Positions 1-5,646 are shown, counted from the first letter of the stretch. The stretch is DNA of 10,464 nt from Sphingomonadaceae bacterium (GCA_019239785.1 JAFAZM010000047.1:1-10464), one strand, 5' to 3'. Notes: a model not told the origin generated them from the letters alone. Made by a program: numbers and translations.

Positions 1-81
1 CGCCGTGCTTTGATGGCCTTCGATCAGGCGGAGGTCGGGCGCATGCGCCTCGAGCCAGGCGCGAACGGATTCCAAGCTCAT
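1..81 (-). CDS. YbaK/ProX-type aminoacyl-tRNA deacylase, N-terminal fragment
   Basis: The first 27 codons of a leftward gene that runs off the left edge of the window. The translation begins MSLESVRAWLEAHAPDLRLI and continues EGHQSTA. This is typical of the N-terminus of the YbaK/EbsC/ProXp family (an N-terminal helix followed by 'APDL.iiEh..sTaTv'). Family members are cytosolic trans-editing hydrolases that remove a wrong amino acid from mischarged tRNA(Pro) and related tRNAs. The ATG at 79-81 follows a GGGGA purine stretch a few bases upstream. The catalytic lysine region lies outside the window, so the assignment rests only on the N-terminus. The gene is divergent from the membrane-protein gene at 160, with 78 nt between them. 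Confidence 0.72.
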   Translation of the reverse strand, partial: MSLESVRAWLEAHAPDLRLIEGHQSTA

Positions 82-159
82 GAAGATCCCCGGGAATGGA
101 CGCCCCCTCTAGCGGGACGCGGCAAAGTCGGCCAGTCTGCGCCCCGAGGTGAGGCGGGA

Positions 160-528
160 ATGAGACTGCTTCGGATCGTGAACGCCTTCTATGCGGCGCT
201 CTTCCTGGTGATGGCGCTGGTCGCGATCACCTTCCTCGCCGGCGGCCTCAACGATCCGGTTCGCAGCGTGGCGCAGGTCTGGGTGCCGGCGGGCTGGGCC
301 CTGCTGTTCCTGCTCTATGCCGTGCTTGCCTTCCTCAACATGCGCCGCGCCGCCGCCGAGGGGCCGACCGGCCGGCTGCTTGCCCTCAACGTCGCCGCCG
401 CGGTGCCGATGGCGGCGGGCCTGCTCGCCGGCGAGGCCGCCGGCCGCCTGCTCTGCGGCGTGGCGATGCTCCCCTTCGCCCTCAGCGCGGCGATGCTGCT
501 GATCAGGCGCCGCGGGAACCCCGCCTGA
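160..528 (+). CDS. small four-helix membrane protein, unknown function
   Basis: A 122-residue, very hydrophobic protein that I do not recognise as a named family. Four membrane segments are visible, at roughly residues 4-27, 41-62, 70-87 and 92-114. They are separated by short charged turns (NMRRAAAEGPTGR after helix 2) and the protein ends in a basic tail, IRRRGNPA. I chose the ATG at 160 because a strong Shine-Dalgarno run (GAGGTGAGG, 145-153) lies just before it. The open frame extends upstream to an ATG at 10, but that stretch overlaps the divergent gene and is not hydrophobic. The stress-protein gene follows 41 nt downstream on the same strand and may be co-transcribed. It could be an inner-membrane accessory protein; no catalytic motif is visible. 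Confidence 0.72.
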   Translation: MRLLRIVNAFYAALFLVMALVAITFLAGGLNDPVRSVAQVWVPAGWALLFLLYAVLAFLNMRRAAAEGPTGRLLALNVAAAVPMAAGLLAGEAAGRLLCGVAMLPFALSAAMLLIRRRGNPA

Positions 529-569
529 TCCCGCGCACTTAGCTTCTCGAACCCAAGGAGGAGCTTTTC

Positions 570-1061
570 ATGACCAGCCAGGCCGAAATCGGCGCGCGCT
601 TCTGGGCCGCGCTCAGGAAGGACCGCACGATCATGCTCGGCCTCGAAGGCGCGGCCGGCGCGGACGTCCAGCCGATGACCGTCCTGGTCGAGGAGAAGGA
701 CGGGGAAGGCGGTCCGCTCTGGATCTTCAGCGCCAGCGACACCGACCTGGTCCGGTCGCTCGGCGAGTCCGCCCGCGCCGTCGCCGCCTTCGCGAGCAAG
801 GGCCACGACCTCTTCGCCAGCCTCCACGGCACGCTGACCGTCGACAACGACCGGCGGACGATCGACCGGCTCTGGAATCCCTATGTCGCCGCCTGGTTCG
901 AGGGCGGCAAGGACGATCCCAGGCTGGCGCTGCTGCGCTTCGATCCGGAGAGCGCGAAGATCTGGCTCAACGCGACGACCTTCGAGGCGGCCACCCAATG
1001 GCTCTTCGGTCGCGATCCGAAGGCGGAATATCAGGACAAGGTGGCGGAGGTTTCGCTGTAA
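570..1061 (+). CDS. pyridoxamine 5'-phosphate oxidase-fold general stress protein
   Basis: A 163-residue cytosolic protein of the 'general stress protein 26' type (Pyrid_ox_like, split-barrel flavin-binding fold). Family hallmarks include a short N-terminal helix (AEIGARFWAALRKDRTIMLG, residues 5-24), a β-strand with QPMTVLV (34-40), the WIFSASDTDLVRSL segment (51-64), the FASLHGTLTVDND strand (82-94), and a C-terminal WNPYVAAWFEGGKDDPRLALLRF segment (102-124) characteristic of this subfamily. The length is normal for the family. Members bind FMN/FAD or related cofactors and are linked to stress responses, but the reaction is generally unknown. A strong Shine-Dalgarno (AAGGAGGAG, about 555-563) fixes the ATG at 570. 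It probably follows the membrane-protein gene in one transcript and ends at the paired hairpins at 1069-1165. Confidence 0.88.
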   Translation: MTSQAEIGARFWAALRKDRTIMLGLEGAAGADVQPMTVLVEEKDGEGGPLWIFSASDTDLVRSLGESARAVAAFASKGHDLFASLHGTLTVDNDRRTIDRLWNPYVAAWFEGGKDDPRLALLRFDPESAKIWLNATTFEAATQWLFGRDPKAEYQDKVAEVSL

Positions 1062-1068
1062 GCGAAAG

Positions 1069-1090
1069 CCCCTCCCCTTCAGGGGAGGGG
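1069..1090. terminator. 10-bp perfect inverted repeat, first of a pair
   Basis: Arm CCCCTCCCCT (1069-1078), a two-base centre TC, and arm AGGGGAGGGG (1081-1090). It starts 8 nt after the stress-protein stop codon and is followed by TTTGGGGTGGG. It probably acts as a terminator or 3' stabiliser for the rightward transcript. It is also one half of a larger inverted pair with 1143-1165. The C/G-rich motif is of the kind dispersed between genes in sphingomonad genomes, so it may be a repeat element used as a terminator. Confidence 0.7.
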
Positions 1091-1142
1091 TTTGGGGTGG
1101 GCTTGTTCCAATGCCGGGCTGACGACATCCCCCACCCCCCGG

Positions 1143-1165
1143 CCCCTCCCCTTGAAGGGGAGGGG
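1143..1165. terminator. 11-bp perfect inverted repeat, second of a pair
   Basis: Arm CCCCTCCCCTT (1143-1153), a single G at 1154, and arm AAGGGGAGGGG (1155-1165). It lies 7 nt beyond the stop codon of the leftward PhnB-like gene and so is placed to end the leftward operon. Flanking GGGGTGGG (1094-1101) and CCCACCCCCC (about 1131-1140) are near-complementary, so the block 1069-1165 can also fold as one long structure serving both convergent transcripts. Confidence 0.7.
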
Positions 1166-1172
1166 AGATCGC

Positions 1173-1652
1173 TCACTCCCCCTCGGCCGCCCGCTCCGCG
1201 GCGGCGATGTCGAGCTTGCGCATCTTCAGCATCGCCTGCATCGACCGCCGCGCCCGCACGGGATCGGGATCGGAATTGAGCTCGAGGATCCGCTTCGGCG
1301 TGATCTGCCAGGAGAGGCCCCAGCGGTCCTTGCACCAGCCGCAGACGCTCTCCTGGCCGCCATTGGCGGTGAGCGCCTCCCACAGCCGGTCGGTCTCCGC
1401 CTGGTCCTCGGTGCGGACCTGCATCGAGAAGGCCTCGGTGTGCGGGAAGATCGGGCCGCCGTTGAGGCCGATATAGGGCCGGCCGGCGAGGGTGAACTCC
1501 ACCACCAGCACGTCGCCTTCCTTGTTGGACGGCGTGTCGGCCGGCGAGCGGACGACATTGTCGACCTTGCTGTCCGGGAACAGGGTCACGTAGAAATTGG
1601 CGGCCTCCTCGGCGTCGTGATTGTACCAGAGGCAGGGGATGATCTTGTCCAT
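1173..1652 (-). CDS. VOC family protein, PhnB-like (3-demethylubiquinone methyltransferase-like domain)
   Basis: A 159-residue member of the vicinal-oxygen-chelate superfamily, PhnB-like branch (Pfam 3-dmu-9_3-mt). The N-terminus MDKIIPCLWYNHDAEEAANFY fits the first βαβββ unit. VLVVEFTLAGRPYIGLNGG (48-66) and FPHTEAFSMQV (69-79) form the middle of the fold. The segment CGWCKDRWGLSWQITP (104-119) is the family signature. VOC proteins usually bind a divalent metal and act on small electrophilic or aromatic compounds, but this branch has no established substrate and the 'methyltransferase' name is historical. C104 and C107 form a CxxC. It is the last gene of the leftward operon, 10 nt after the two-domain VOC gene. 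AGGAGAG precedes the ATG at 1650-1652. Confidence 0.88.
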   Translation of the reverse strand: MDKIIPCLWYNHDAEEAANFYVTLFPDSKVDNVVRSPADTPSNKEGDVLVVEFTLAGRPYIGLNGGPIFPHTEAFSMQVRTEDQAETDRLWEALTANGGQESVCGWCKDRWGLSWQITPKRILELNSDPDPVRARRSMQAMLKMRKLDIAAAERAAEGE

Positions 1653-1662
1653 CTCTTCTCTC

Positions 1663-2448
1663 CTATTTCGTAGCCGAGATCAGGGCAAAGGCGGCGCCCT
1701 GCGGGTCCATGCCCTGGACGATCCACATCCCGCCGGGCACCTGGTGCGGCCCCATCATCACCTGCCCGCCGGCCTCCTTCAGCCGTTCGATCGCAGCGTC
1801 GATCGCATCGACGTTGATGTAGAAGTTCCAGAAGGAGGCGGGGATGTTGTCGGGCTGCTTCATCATCCCGCCCATCTGCACGCCGTCGGCGCCGAAGATG
1901 CGGTAGATGCCCATCGTCCCGCCCATGTCGAACTCGCCGACCGACTCCCAGCCGAACTGGGCGCCGTAGAACTCGAGCGCGCCCTTGTCGCCGAGCGGCG
2001 AATAGAGCTCGCGCCAGCCGATCGTTCCCGGCGTGCCCGTGGGCGGCATCGGCCCGGGCTCGGCGCCCTCGGGCGGCTTCGGATTCATCACGTAGAAGGG
2101 CGCGCCGCCCGGATCGGCGACCATCGCGAAGCGGCCGACGCCGGGAATCTCGGTCGGCGGCATCAGCTGCCGGCCGCCGGCCTCGACGATCGCCTGCACC
2201 CTGGCGTCGACGTCGGCGACGTGGATATAGCCGACCCAGCCGGGCCTGGCGCCGCCCGCCTGCATCTCCCCGGTCAGCTGCAGCAGGCCGCCGACGCCGC
2301 GGTCGCCGACTGAGAGGACGACATAGGAATTGCCGTGACCGTCCGGATTCTGGGCGGCGGCCGTCCAGCCGACCACCCGCGTGTAGAAAGCCTCCGACGC
2401 CGCTTGGTCGGGGGTCATCAGCTCGTACCAGAAGAATTCGTCAGCCAT
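1663..2448 (-). CDS. two-domain VOC family (glyoxalase/bleomycin-resistance-like) protein
   Basis: A 261-residue protein made of two VOC modules, about residues 1-124 and 141-261. A proline/glycine-rich linker (PKPPEGAEPGPMPPTGTPG, 123-141) joins them. Both halves begin with the same pattern (FFWYELMTPD...AFYTRVVGW; IGWRELYSPL...EFYGAQFGW) and end with a DP.G..F strand (ADPGGAPFYVM, 111-121; MDPQGAAFALI, 247-257). The architecture and length match the Cfp30B/COG3324-like group of glyoxalase-fold proteins, some of which have been linked to methylglyoxal or drug tolerance; the reaction is not established. I chose the ATG at 2446-2448 because AGGGAGAG precedes it and the VOC fold starts immediately after. 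The frame remains open upstream only as a shadow of the DUF1428 gene. It lies 11 nt downstream of that gene. Confidence 0.88.
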   Translation of the reverse strand: MADEFFWYELMTPDQAASEAFYTRVVGWTAAAQNPDGHGNSYVVLSVGDRGVGGLLQLTGEMQAGGARPGWVGYIHVADVDARVQAIVEAGGRQLMPPTEIPGVGRFAMVADPGGAPFYVMNPKPPEGAEPGPMPPTGTPGTIGWRELYSPLGDKGALEFYGAQFGWESVGEFDMGGTMGIYRIFGADGVQMGGMMKQPDNIPASFWNFYINVDAIDAAIERLKEAGGQVMMGPHQVPGGMWIVQGMDPQGAAFALISATK

Positions 2449-2459
2449 CTCGGCTCTCC

Positions 2460-3185
2460 CTATCGATTGCTGTCGATCAGCGGAACGAAGCCGCCCCAGA
2501 ACATGCGCTTGCCGTCGAACGGCATGTTGGCGTGGTCCGGCTGCATCCGCGGGTCGGCCATGACCTTGGCCCAGGCCTCGTCGCGGACCGCCCGGGAGGG
2601 CCATTCGATCCAGGAATAGACGACATTCTCGCCGTCCTCCGCCTTCACCGCGCGCCGGTAATCGGTGACCTTGCCGTCGGGCACGTCGTCGCCCCAGCCC
2701 TCGACGACGCGGACCGCGCCATATTCCCGGAAGATTGCGGCCGCCTTCTCGGCCATTTCGAGATAGGCGCCGCGCTTGCCTTCGGGCACCGGCAGGACGA
2801 AGCCGTCGACATATCCGCTCTCGCCTTCGCCCCGCTCGTCGACGATCGAAGCGAAGCCGCCGAGGATCATGCGTCCGGCGTCGAACGGCGCCGGCGGTGC
2901 GTGCTCGCCCATGCGGGGATCGCTGCGCATCTTCGCGGTGGCCGCGTCGCGCGCCTCCCGCGAGGGATATTCGAACCAGGCGAAGACGACCACTTCGCCT
3001 TCCTTCGCTTGCACCGCGCCCTTGAAGTCGGTCAGCTTGCCGTCGGGCACGTCGTCGCCCCAGCATTCGACCACCCTTGCAATGCCGCACTCGCGGAACA
3101 GCGGCTGGAGCTGGCTCGCATGTTCCCGGAATGCCTCCTTGTTCTCGGCCGGAACGGCCAACACGAAACCGTCGACATAGGTCAT
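2460..3185 (-). CDS. tandem-fused DUF1428 protein (two YbaA-like domains)
   Basis: A 241-residue protein containing two complete copies of DUF1428, normally a free-standing domain of about 115-120 residues (E. coli YbaA type, dimeric α/β-barrel-like fold). Copy 1 spans about 3-116 and copy 2 about 125-237, joined by a short acidic linker near 117-124. Matching blocks are YVDGFVLAVP/YVDGFVLPVP, WGDDVPDGKLTD/WGDDVPDGKVTD (42-53 and 164-175), WFEYPSREARD/WIEWPSRAVRD, SDPRM/ADPRM and PFDAGRMILGGF/PFDGKRMFWGGF. The function of DUF1428 is unknown. The fusion probably builds the dimer within one chain. The ATG at 3183-3185 is preceded by AAGGAGAG. Gaps to its neighbours are 22 nt (from DoxX) and 11 nt (to the two-domain VOC gene), so it is an internal operon gene. 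Confidence 0.9.
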   Translation of the reverse strand: MTYVDGFVLAVPAENKEAFREHASQLQPLFRECGIARVVECWGDDVPDGKLTDFKGAVQAKEGEVVVFAWFEYPSREARDAATAKMRSDPRMGEHAPPAPFDAGRMILGGFASIVDERGEGESGYVDGFVLPVPEGKRGAYLEMAEKAAAIFREYGAVRVVEGWGDDVPDGKVTDYRRAVKAEDGENVVYSWIEWPSRAVRDEAWAKVMADPRMQPDHANMPFDGKRMFWGGFVPLIDSNR

Positions 3186-3207
3186 CGTCTCTCTCCTTAT
3201 CTCTTGG

Positions 3208-3633
3208 TCAGCGGACGAGGGGCAGCAGGGCGCGCAGGCGGGGATCGCGCAGCCACAGGCCGCCCCAGACGAAGATGCCCAGATAGACCCCGAACAGGAC
3301 GTGGCTGAACAGCGGGCTGCCCACCCGGACGTGCGTCGCCACCGCCCCGCCGAGATAGCCGGTCAGCAGGACCGCGCCGAGCACAGCCGTGCGCGGCACC
3401 GCGTAGAGCAGGGTCGAGCTGAGCAGCAGGGCGGCGAGCAGATAGATCGTCCCCGGGTCCGACCGCCAGCCGAGCGCGGCCGAGGTTTCGGCGACGATCG
3501 GCAGGCCGCTGAGCTTCATCGCGCCGTCCATCGCGAAGAACAGGATGGCGAGCCCGCTCAGCGCCCAGCCGGCGCGCACGGCACCGCGGCTTGGGCCGGC
3601 TTCCGCGGAAGGATCGAGGGCGGCGCTCGTCAT
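3208..3633 (-). CDS. DoxX-like integral membrane protein
   Basis: A 141-residue inner-membrane protein of the DoxX-like family. After a soluble N-terminus (about residues 1-19) four membrane helices are visible near 20-36, 61-79, 82-102 and 107-127. The short motif GYLGGAVATHVRVG (92-105) between helices 3 and 4 is characteristic of DoxX-like proteins, as is the MDGAMKLSG turn after helix 1 (35-43). Family members are associated with quinone or thiol redox chemistry and oxidative stress. In Bacillus subtilis the DoxX protein CatD is encoded beside the VOC dioxygenase CatE under HxlR-type control, which resembles this neighbourhood. A GGAG sits upstream of the ATG at 3631-3633. It follows a 58-nt gap containing a strong hairpin and precedes the tandem DUF1428 gene by 22 nt. 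Confidence 0.87.
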   Translation of the reverse strand: MTSAALDPSAEAGPSRGAVRAGWALSGLAILFFAMDGAMKLSGLPIVAETSAALGWRSDPGTIYLLAALLLSSTLLYAVPRTAVLGAVLLTGYLGGAVATHVRVGSPLFSHVLFGVYLGIFVWGGLWLRDPRLRALLPLVR

Positions 3634-3652
3634 CTTGCGTCTCCGAAAGGTG

Positions 3653-3683
3653 GCGGCGCCGGCCGGGGCGGGGCCGGCGCCGC
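3653..3683 (-). promoter_or_regulatory. 12-bp GC-only stem-loop inside the operon
   Basis: A perfect inverted repeat: arm GCGGCGCCGGCC (3653-3664), seven-base loop GGGGCGG (3665-3671), arm GGCCGGCGCCGC (3672-3683). It sits in the only sizeable gap of the leftward operon, 8 nt after the VOC stop codon and 19 nt before the DoxX start codon. No convincing T-run follows it on the transcribed strand (CCACCTTTCGG). It may be an attenuator, a partial terminator, or an mRNA-stabilising stem that sets different levels for the first two and last four genes. Confidence 0.65.
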
Positions 3684-3691
3684 GCGGGGGT

Positions 3692-4132
3692 TCAGGCCTG
3701 GGCCGGCTCGGGCTGGGGCTGCGACATCGCCTGGGTCGCGGCCGCCAAGTCCATCCACATCGGCTCCCAGATATGGCCGTCGGGATCCTCGAAGCTGCGG
3801 CCGTACATGAAGCCGTAATCCTGCTTCTCGCGCGGCTCGCGGCCGCCGGCGGCGAGCGCCTTGTCGGCGATCTCGTCGACCGCCTCGCGGCTGTCGGCGG
3901 AGATGCAGATCAGCACCTCGCTGGTCGCATGCGCATCGGCGATCCGCTTCGGCGTGAACTGGGCGAACTTGTCATGGGTGAGCAGCATGACGTGGATCAC
4001 GTCGCTGAGGACCATGCAGGCGGCGGTGTCGTCGGTGAACATCGGATTGTTGGTCGCGCCGATCGCCTCGTAGAAGGCCTTGGCGGCCGGGAGGTCGGCG
4101 ACGGGCAGGTTCACGAAAATCAGCTTCGACAT
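3692..4132 (-). CDS. VOC family protein (glyoxalase-like)
   Basis: A 146-residue single-domain VOC protein. The first unit is SKLIFVNLPVADLPAAKAFYEAIG (2-25) and the second includes SEVLICISADSREAVDEIADKALAAGG (71-97). The closing strand FEDPDGHIWEPMWMD (114-128) carries the usual 'DPDGH.WE' signature, with E123 a likely metal ligand. A soluble tail rich in Q, P and A follows residue 130. VOC enzymes use a bound metal for isomerase, dioxygenase or lyase chemistry on small molecules; the substrate here is unknown. The ATG at 4130-4132 lies 2 nt past the DUF899 stop codon. Its Shine-Dalgarno (GGAGACTGATC before ATG) sits inside the end of the DUF899 gene, which suggests translational coupling. 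Confidence 0.88.
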   Translation of the reverse strand: MSKLIFVNLPVADLPAAKAFYEAIGATNNPMFTDDTAACMVLSDVIHVMLLTHDKFAQFTPKRIADAHATSEVLICISADSREAVDEIADKALAAGGREPREKQDYGFMYGRSFEDPDGHIWEPMWMDLAAATQAMSQPQPEPAQA

Positions 4133-4134
4133 GA

Positions 4135-4860
4135 TCAGTCTCCGTAGTTGAGCTTGGGATACCAGCCGGCCGGCCGTCCCTCGGGCGTCCAGTCCAGGAT
4201 GTTCCAGAGCGGCGTCGGATCGGGGGCGAGGTGCGGATCGAAGCCGGGATCCGCGGTTTCGGGGCCGCCTTCGGCCGCCCAGAACAGGCGCGCCGTGTCG
4301 CCGTCGCGCTTCCAGACCAGCACCGCGGCCCATTCCTCGCCGTTCACGAGGACGCGCCAGTCGGTGGCGAAATCGTCGCCGATCGTCTGGTAGAATTTGA
4401 GGTGCCGCCAGCCGCGCTCTCGGGCGAAGGCGAGCTGGCGCGCGACCGGCGAGCGGCCGATGATGGCGAGCGACAGCCGTTGCTCGATGTCCGGCGCGGG
4501 CACGTCGAGCGACCCGACGAAGGAGGTGCACATCGGGCAGGGCCGCGCGCGCTCCGGGCCGTACATCCAGATATAGGTGAACAAGGTGTCGTGGGCGCCG
4601 AACAGGTCGACCAGGCCGAGCTCCCGCCCCTGCTCGTCGAAGAAGCGATAATCCTTCGCCGCCGGGCCGGCCGGCAGCGTGCGGCGCTGTTGGGCCAGGC
4701 GCTGGATCCGCCGGCGAAGCTCGATCTCCTCGGCGAGCAAGGCGGTGCGCGCCGCGCGATATTCCTCGCTTTCGCCCGGCCAGCGGACCCGGCACGCTTC
4801 GGCCATCTCGCGCGCGGGCTTCAGCGTCTCGGCGGGGGGCAGGGTGACTGGATCGCTCAT
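4135..4860 (-). CDS. DUF899 family thioredoxin-like protein
   Basis: A 241-residue cytosolic protein of the DUF899 family, which is related to the thioredoxin-like fold. An N-terminal helical region (REMAEACRVRWPGESEEYRAAR, about 17-38, then a charged helix 39-60) precedes YRFFDEQGRELGLVDLFG (71-88). DTLFTYIWMYGPERARPCPMCTSFVG (91-116) follows, with the C108-P-M-C111 pair in the position expected of a thioredoxin-like active site. The tail carries WNILDWTPEGRPAGWYPKLNYGD. No function is established for the family; a thiol or peroxide reaction is plausible. It is the first gene of the leftward operon, divergent from the HxlR gene with 78 nt between start codons. A strong GAGGAGAG precedes the ATG at 4858-4860. 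Confidence 0.88.
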   Translation of the reverse strand: MSDPVTLPPAETLKPAREMAEACRVRWPGESEEYRAARTALLAEEIELRRRIQRLAQQRRTLPAGPAAKDYRFFDEQGRELGLVDLFGAHDTLFTYIWMYGPERARPCPMCTSFVGSLDVPAPDIEQRLSLAIIGRSPVARQLAFARERGWRHLKFYQTIGDDFATDWRVLVNGEEWAAVLVWKRDGDTARLFWAAEGGPETADPGFDPHLAPDPTPLWNILDWTPEGRPAGWYPKLNYGD

Positions 4861-4901
4861 CTGTCTCTCCTCAGCGCCGGATCGAATCGCCGACTCGGGA
4901 T

Positions 4902-4930
4902 TTGACGCTGATGCGGCATTCTGTTATAAA
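4902..4930 (+). promoter_or_regulatory. sigma70-type promoter of the HxlR gene, near-leaderless
   Basis: TTGACG (4902-4907), a 17-bp spacer, and TATAAA (4925-4930), an excellent housekeeping-type promoter. Transcription would start near 4936-4938, directly before the ATG at 4939, leaving essentially no 5' leader. No Shine-Dalgarno lies upstream of that ATG, consistent with leaderless initiation. The short palindrome AACT-ATGG-AGTT (4935-4946) over the start could be part of an operator, but is too short to be sure. Confidence 0.75.
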
Positions 4931-4951
4931 TTGCAACTATGGAGTTAGGAA
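4923..4951 (-). promoter_or_regulatory. candidate promoter of the leftward operon
   Basis: On the minus strand, TATAAC (4928-4923) could be a -10 element, with a weak -35 TTCCTA (4951-4946) at 17-bp spacing. The predicted start near 4916 would leave a leader of about 55 nt before the DUF899 ATG. This -10 overlaps the -10 of the divergent HxlR promoter, so one bound protein could control both directions. The -35 match is poor. Confidence 0.35.
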
Positions 4952-5646
4952 AAATAACTGATTCGGGAAACGCCTCGTCGCGGCGCCGCTACGACGACGC
5001 CTGCGGGACTGCGCATGCGCTCGACCTGATCGGCGAGCGCTGGGCCCTGCTGGTCATGCGCGAGCTTATGCTCGGCCCGAAACGGTTCAGTGACATTCGC
5101 GCCGACCTGCCCGGAATCAGCGCCAACACGCTCACCCAGCGGCTCGAGGGGCTGGAGGCGAACGGGCTGGTCGTCCGCCGCCGGCTGCCGCCGCCGGCTT
5201 CGGCCCAGGTCTACGAGCTCACCGAATGGGGCTATGAGGCCGAGCCGATCGTCCAGGTGATGGGCCGCTGGGCGACCCGCTCGCCCGCCCACGACCCGAC
5301 CATGCCGCTCTCCGCGACCTCGCTGATGCTGTCCTTCCGCACGATGGGTGACCGGGCGCGGATGCAGGGGCTCAAGGCGCGGATCGGCTTCGTGATCGGT
5401 GCCGAGACCTTCCTGGTCACGATCGGGGACGGGGCGATGACCGCGGAGCGCGGCAGCGTCGCCGGCACCGACCTGGTCTTCACCGGAACCGCGCCGGCGA
5501 TCGCCGGCGCGGTCTATGGCGGCGTGCCGATCGAAGCGCTGGAGGCGGAGGGCGCGCTGAAGGTCGAGGGGGATCGGAAGCTGGCGGCGAAGTTCGTTAC
5601 CCTGTTCCCGCTGCCGCCCAAGGCAGAGGCGCCGAGGGCTACCTAA
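4939..5646 (+). CDS. HxlR-family winged-helix regulator with C-terminal SCP2-like domain
   Basis: A 235-residue transcription regulator. The HxlR winged helix covers about residues 15-115: CGTAHALDLIGERWALLVMR (22-41), ELMLGPKRFSDI, the recognition helix GISANTLTQRLEGLEANGLV and the wing with YELTEWG. C22 is the only cysteine. It sits 13 residues before W35, at the conserved position used for redox or electrophile sensing in YodB/CatR/HypR-type members. The second half (about 120-228: SLMLSFRTMGDR..., FLVTIGDGAMTAERG, DLVFTGTAPAIAGAVYGG, ALKVEGDRKLAAKFVTLF) resembles an SCP2-like lipid or small-molecule binding domain. Classic HxlR proteins are only about 100-130 residues long, so this is the long subtype. 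The ATG at 4939 has no Shine-Dalgarno and lies right behind a strong -10, and no other start codon precedes the domain. It is divergent from, and probably controls, the six-gene operon. Confidence 0.9.
   Translation: MELGKITDSGNASSRRRYDDACGTAHALDLIGERWALLVMRELMLGPKRFSDIRADLPGISANTLTQRLEGLEANGLVVRRRLPPPASAQVYELTEWGYEAEPIVQVMGRWATRSPAHDPTMPLSATSLMLSFRTMGDRARMQGLKARIGFVIGAETFLVTIGDGAMTAERGSVAGTDLVFTGTAPAIAGAVYGGVPIEALEAEGALKVEGDRKLAAKFVTLFPLPPKAEAPRAT

Noticed and set aside
10..159. Upstream extension of the small membrane protein frame to an ATG at 10
   Set aside because: It overlaps the divergent YbaK-like gene, lacks a ribosome site, and has no hydrophobic or domain character. The ATG at 160 has a strong Shine-Dalgarno.
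1062..1172. Repeated C/G hairpins considered as a CRISPR or tandem array
   Set aside because: There are only two copies, each self-palindromic and without regular spacers. They fit convergent terminators or a dispersed intergenic repeat.
2449..3090. Minus-strand extension of the two-domain VOC protein to 475 residues
   Set aside because: The added part is arginine-rich frame shadow of the tandem DUF1428 gene. The start at 2448 has a proper Shine-Dalgarno and begins the VOC fold at once.
4133..4795. Minus-strand extension of the VOC protein to 367 residues
   Set aside because: It is an out-of-frame reading of the DUF899 gene, with low-complexity R/A/G content. The ATG at 4132 is coupled to the DUF899 stop.
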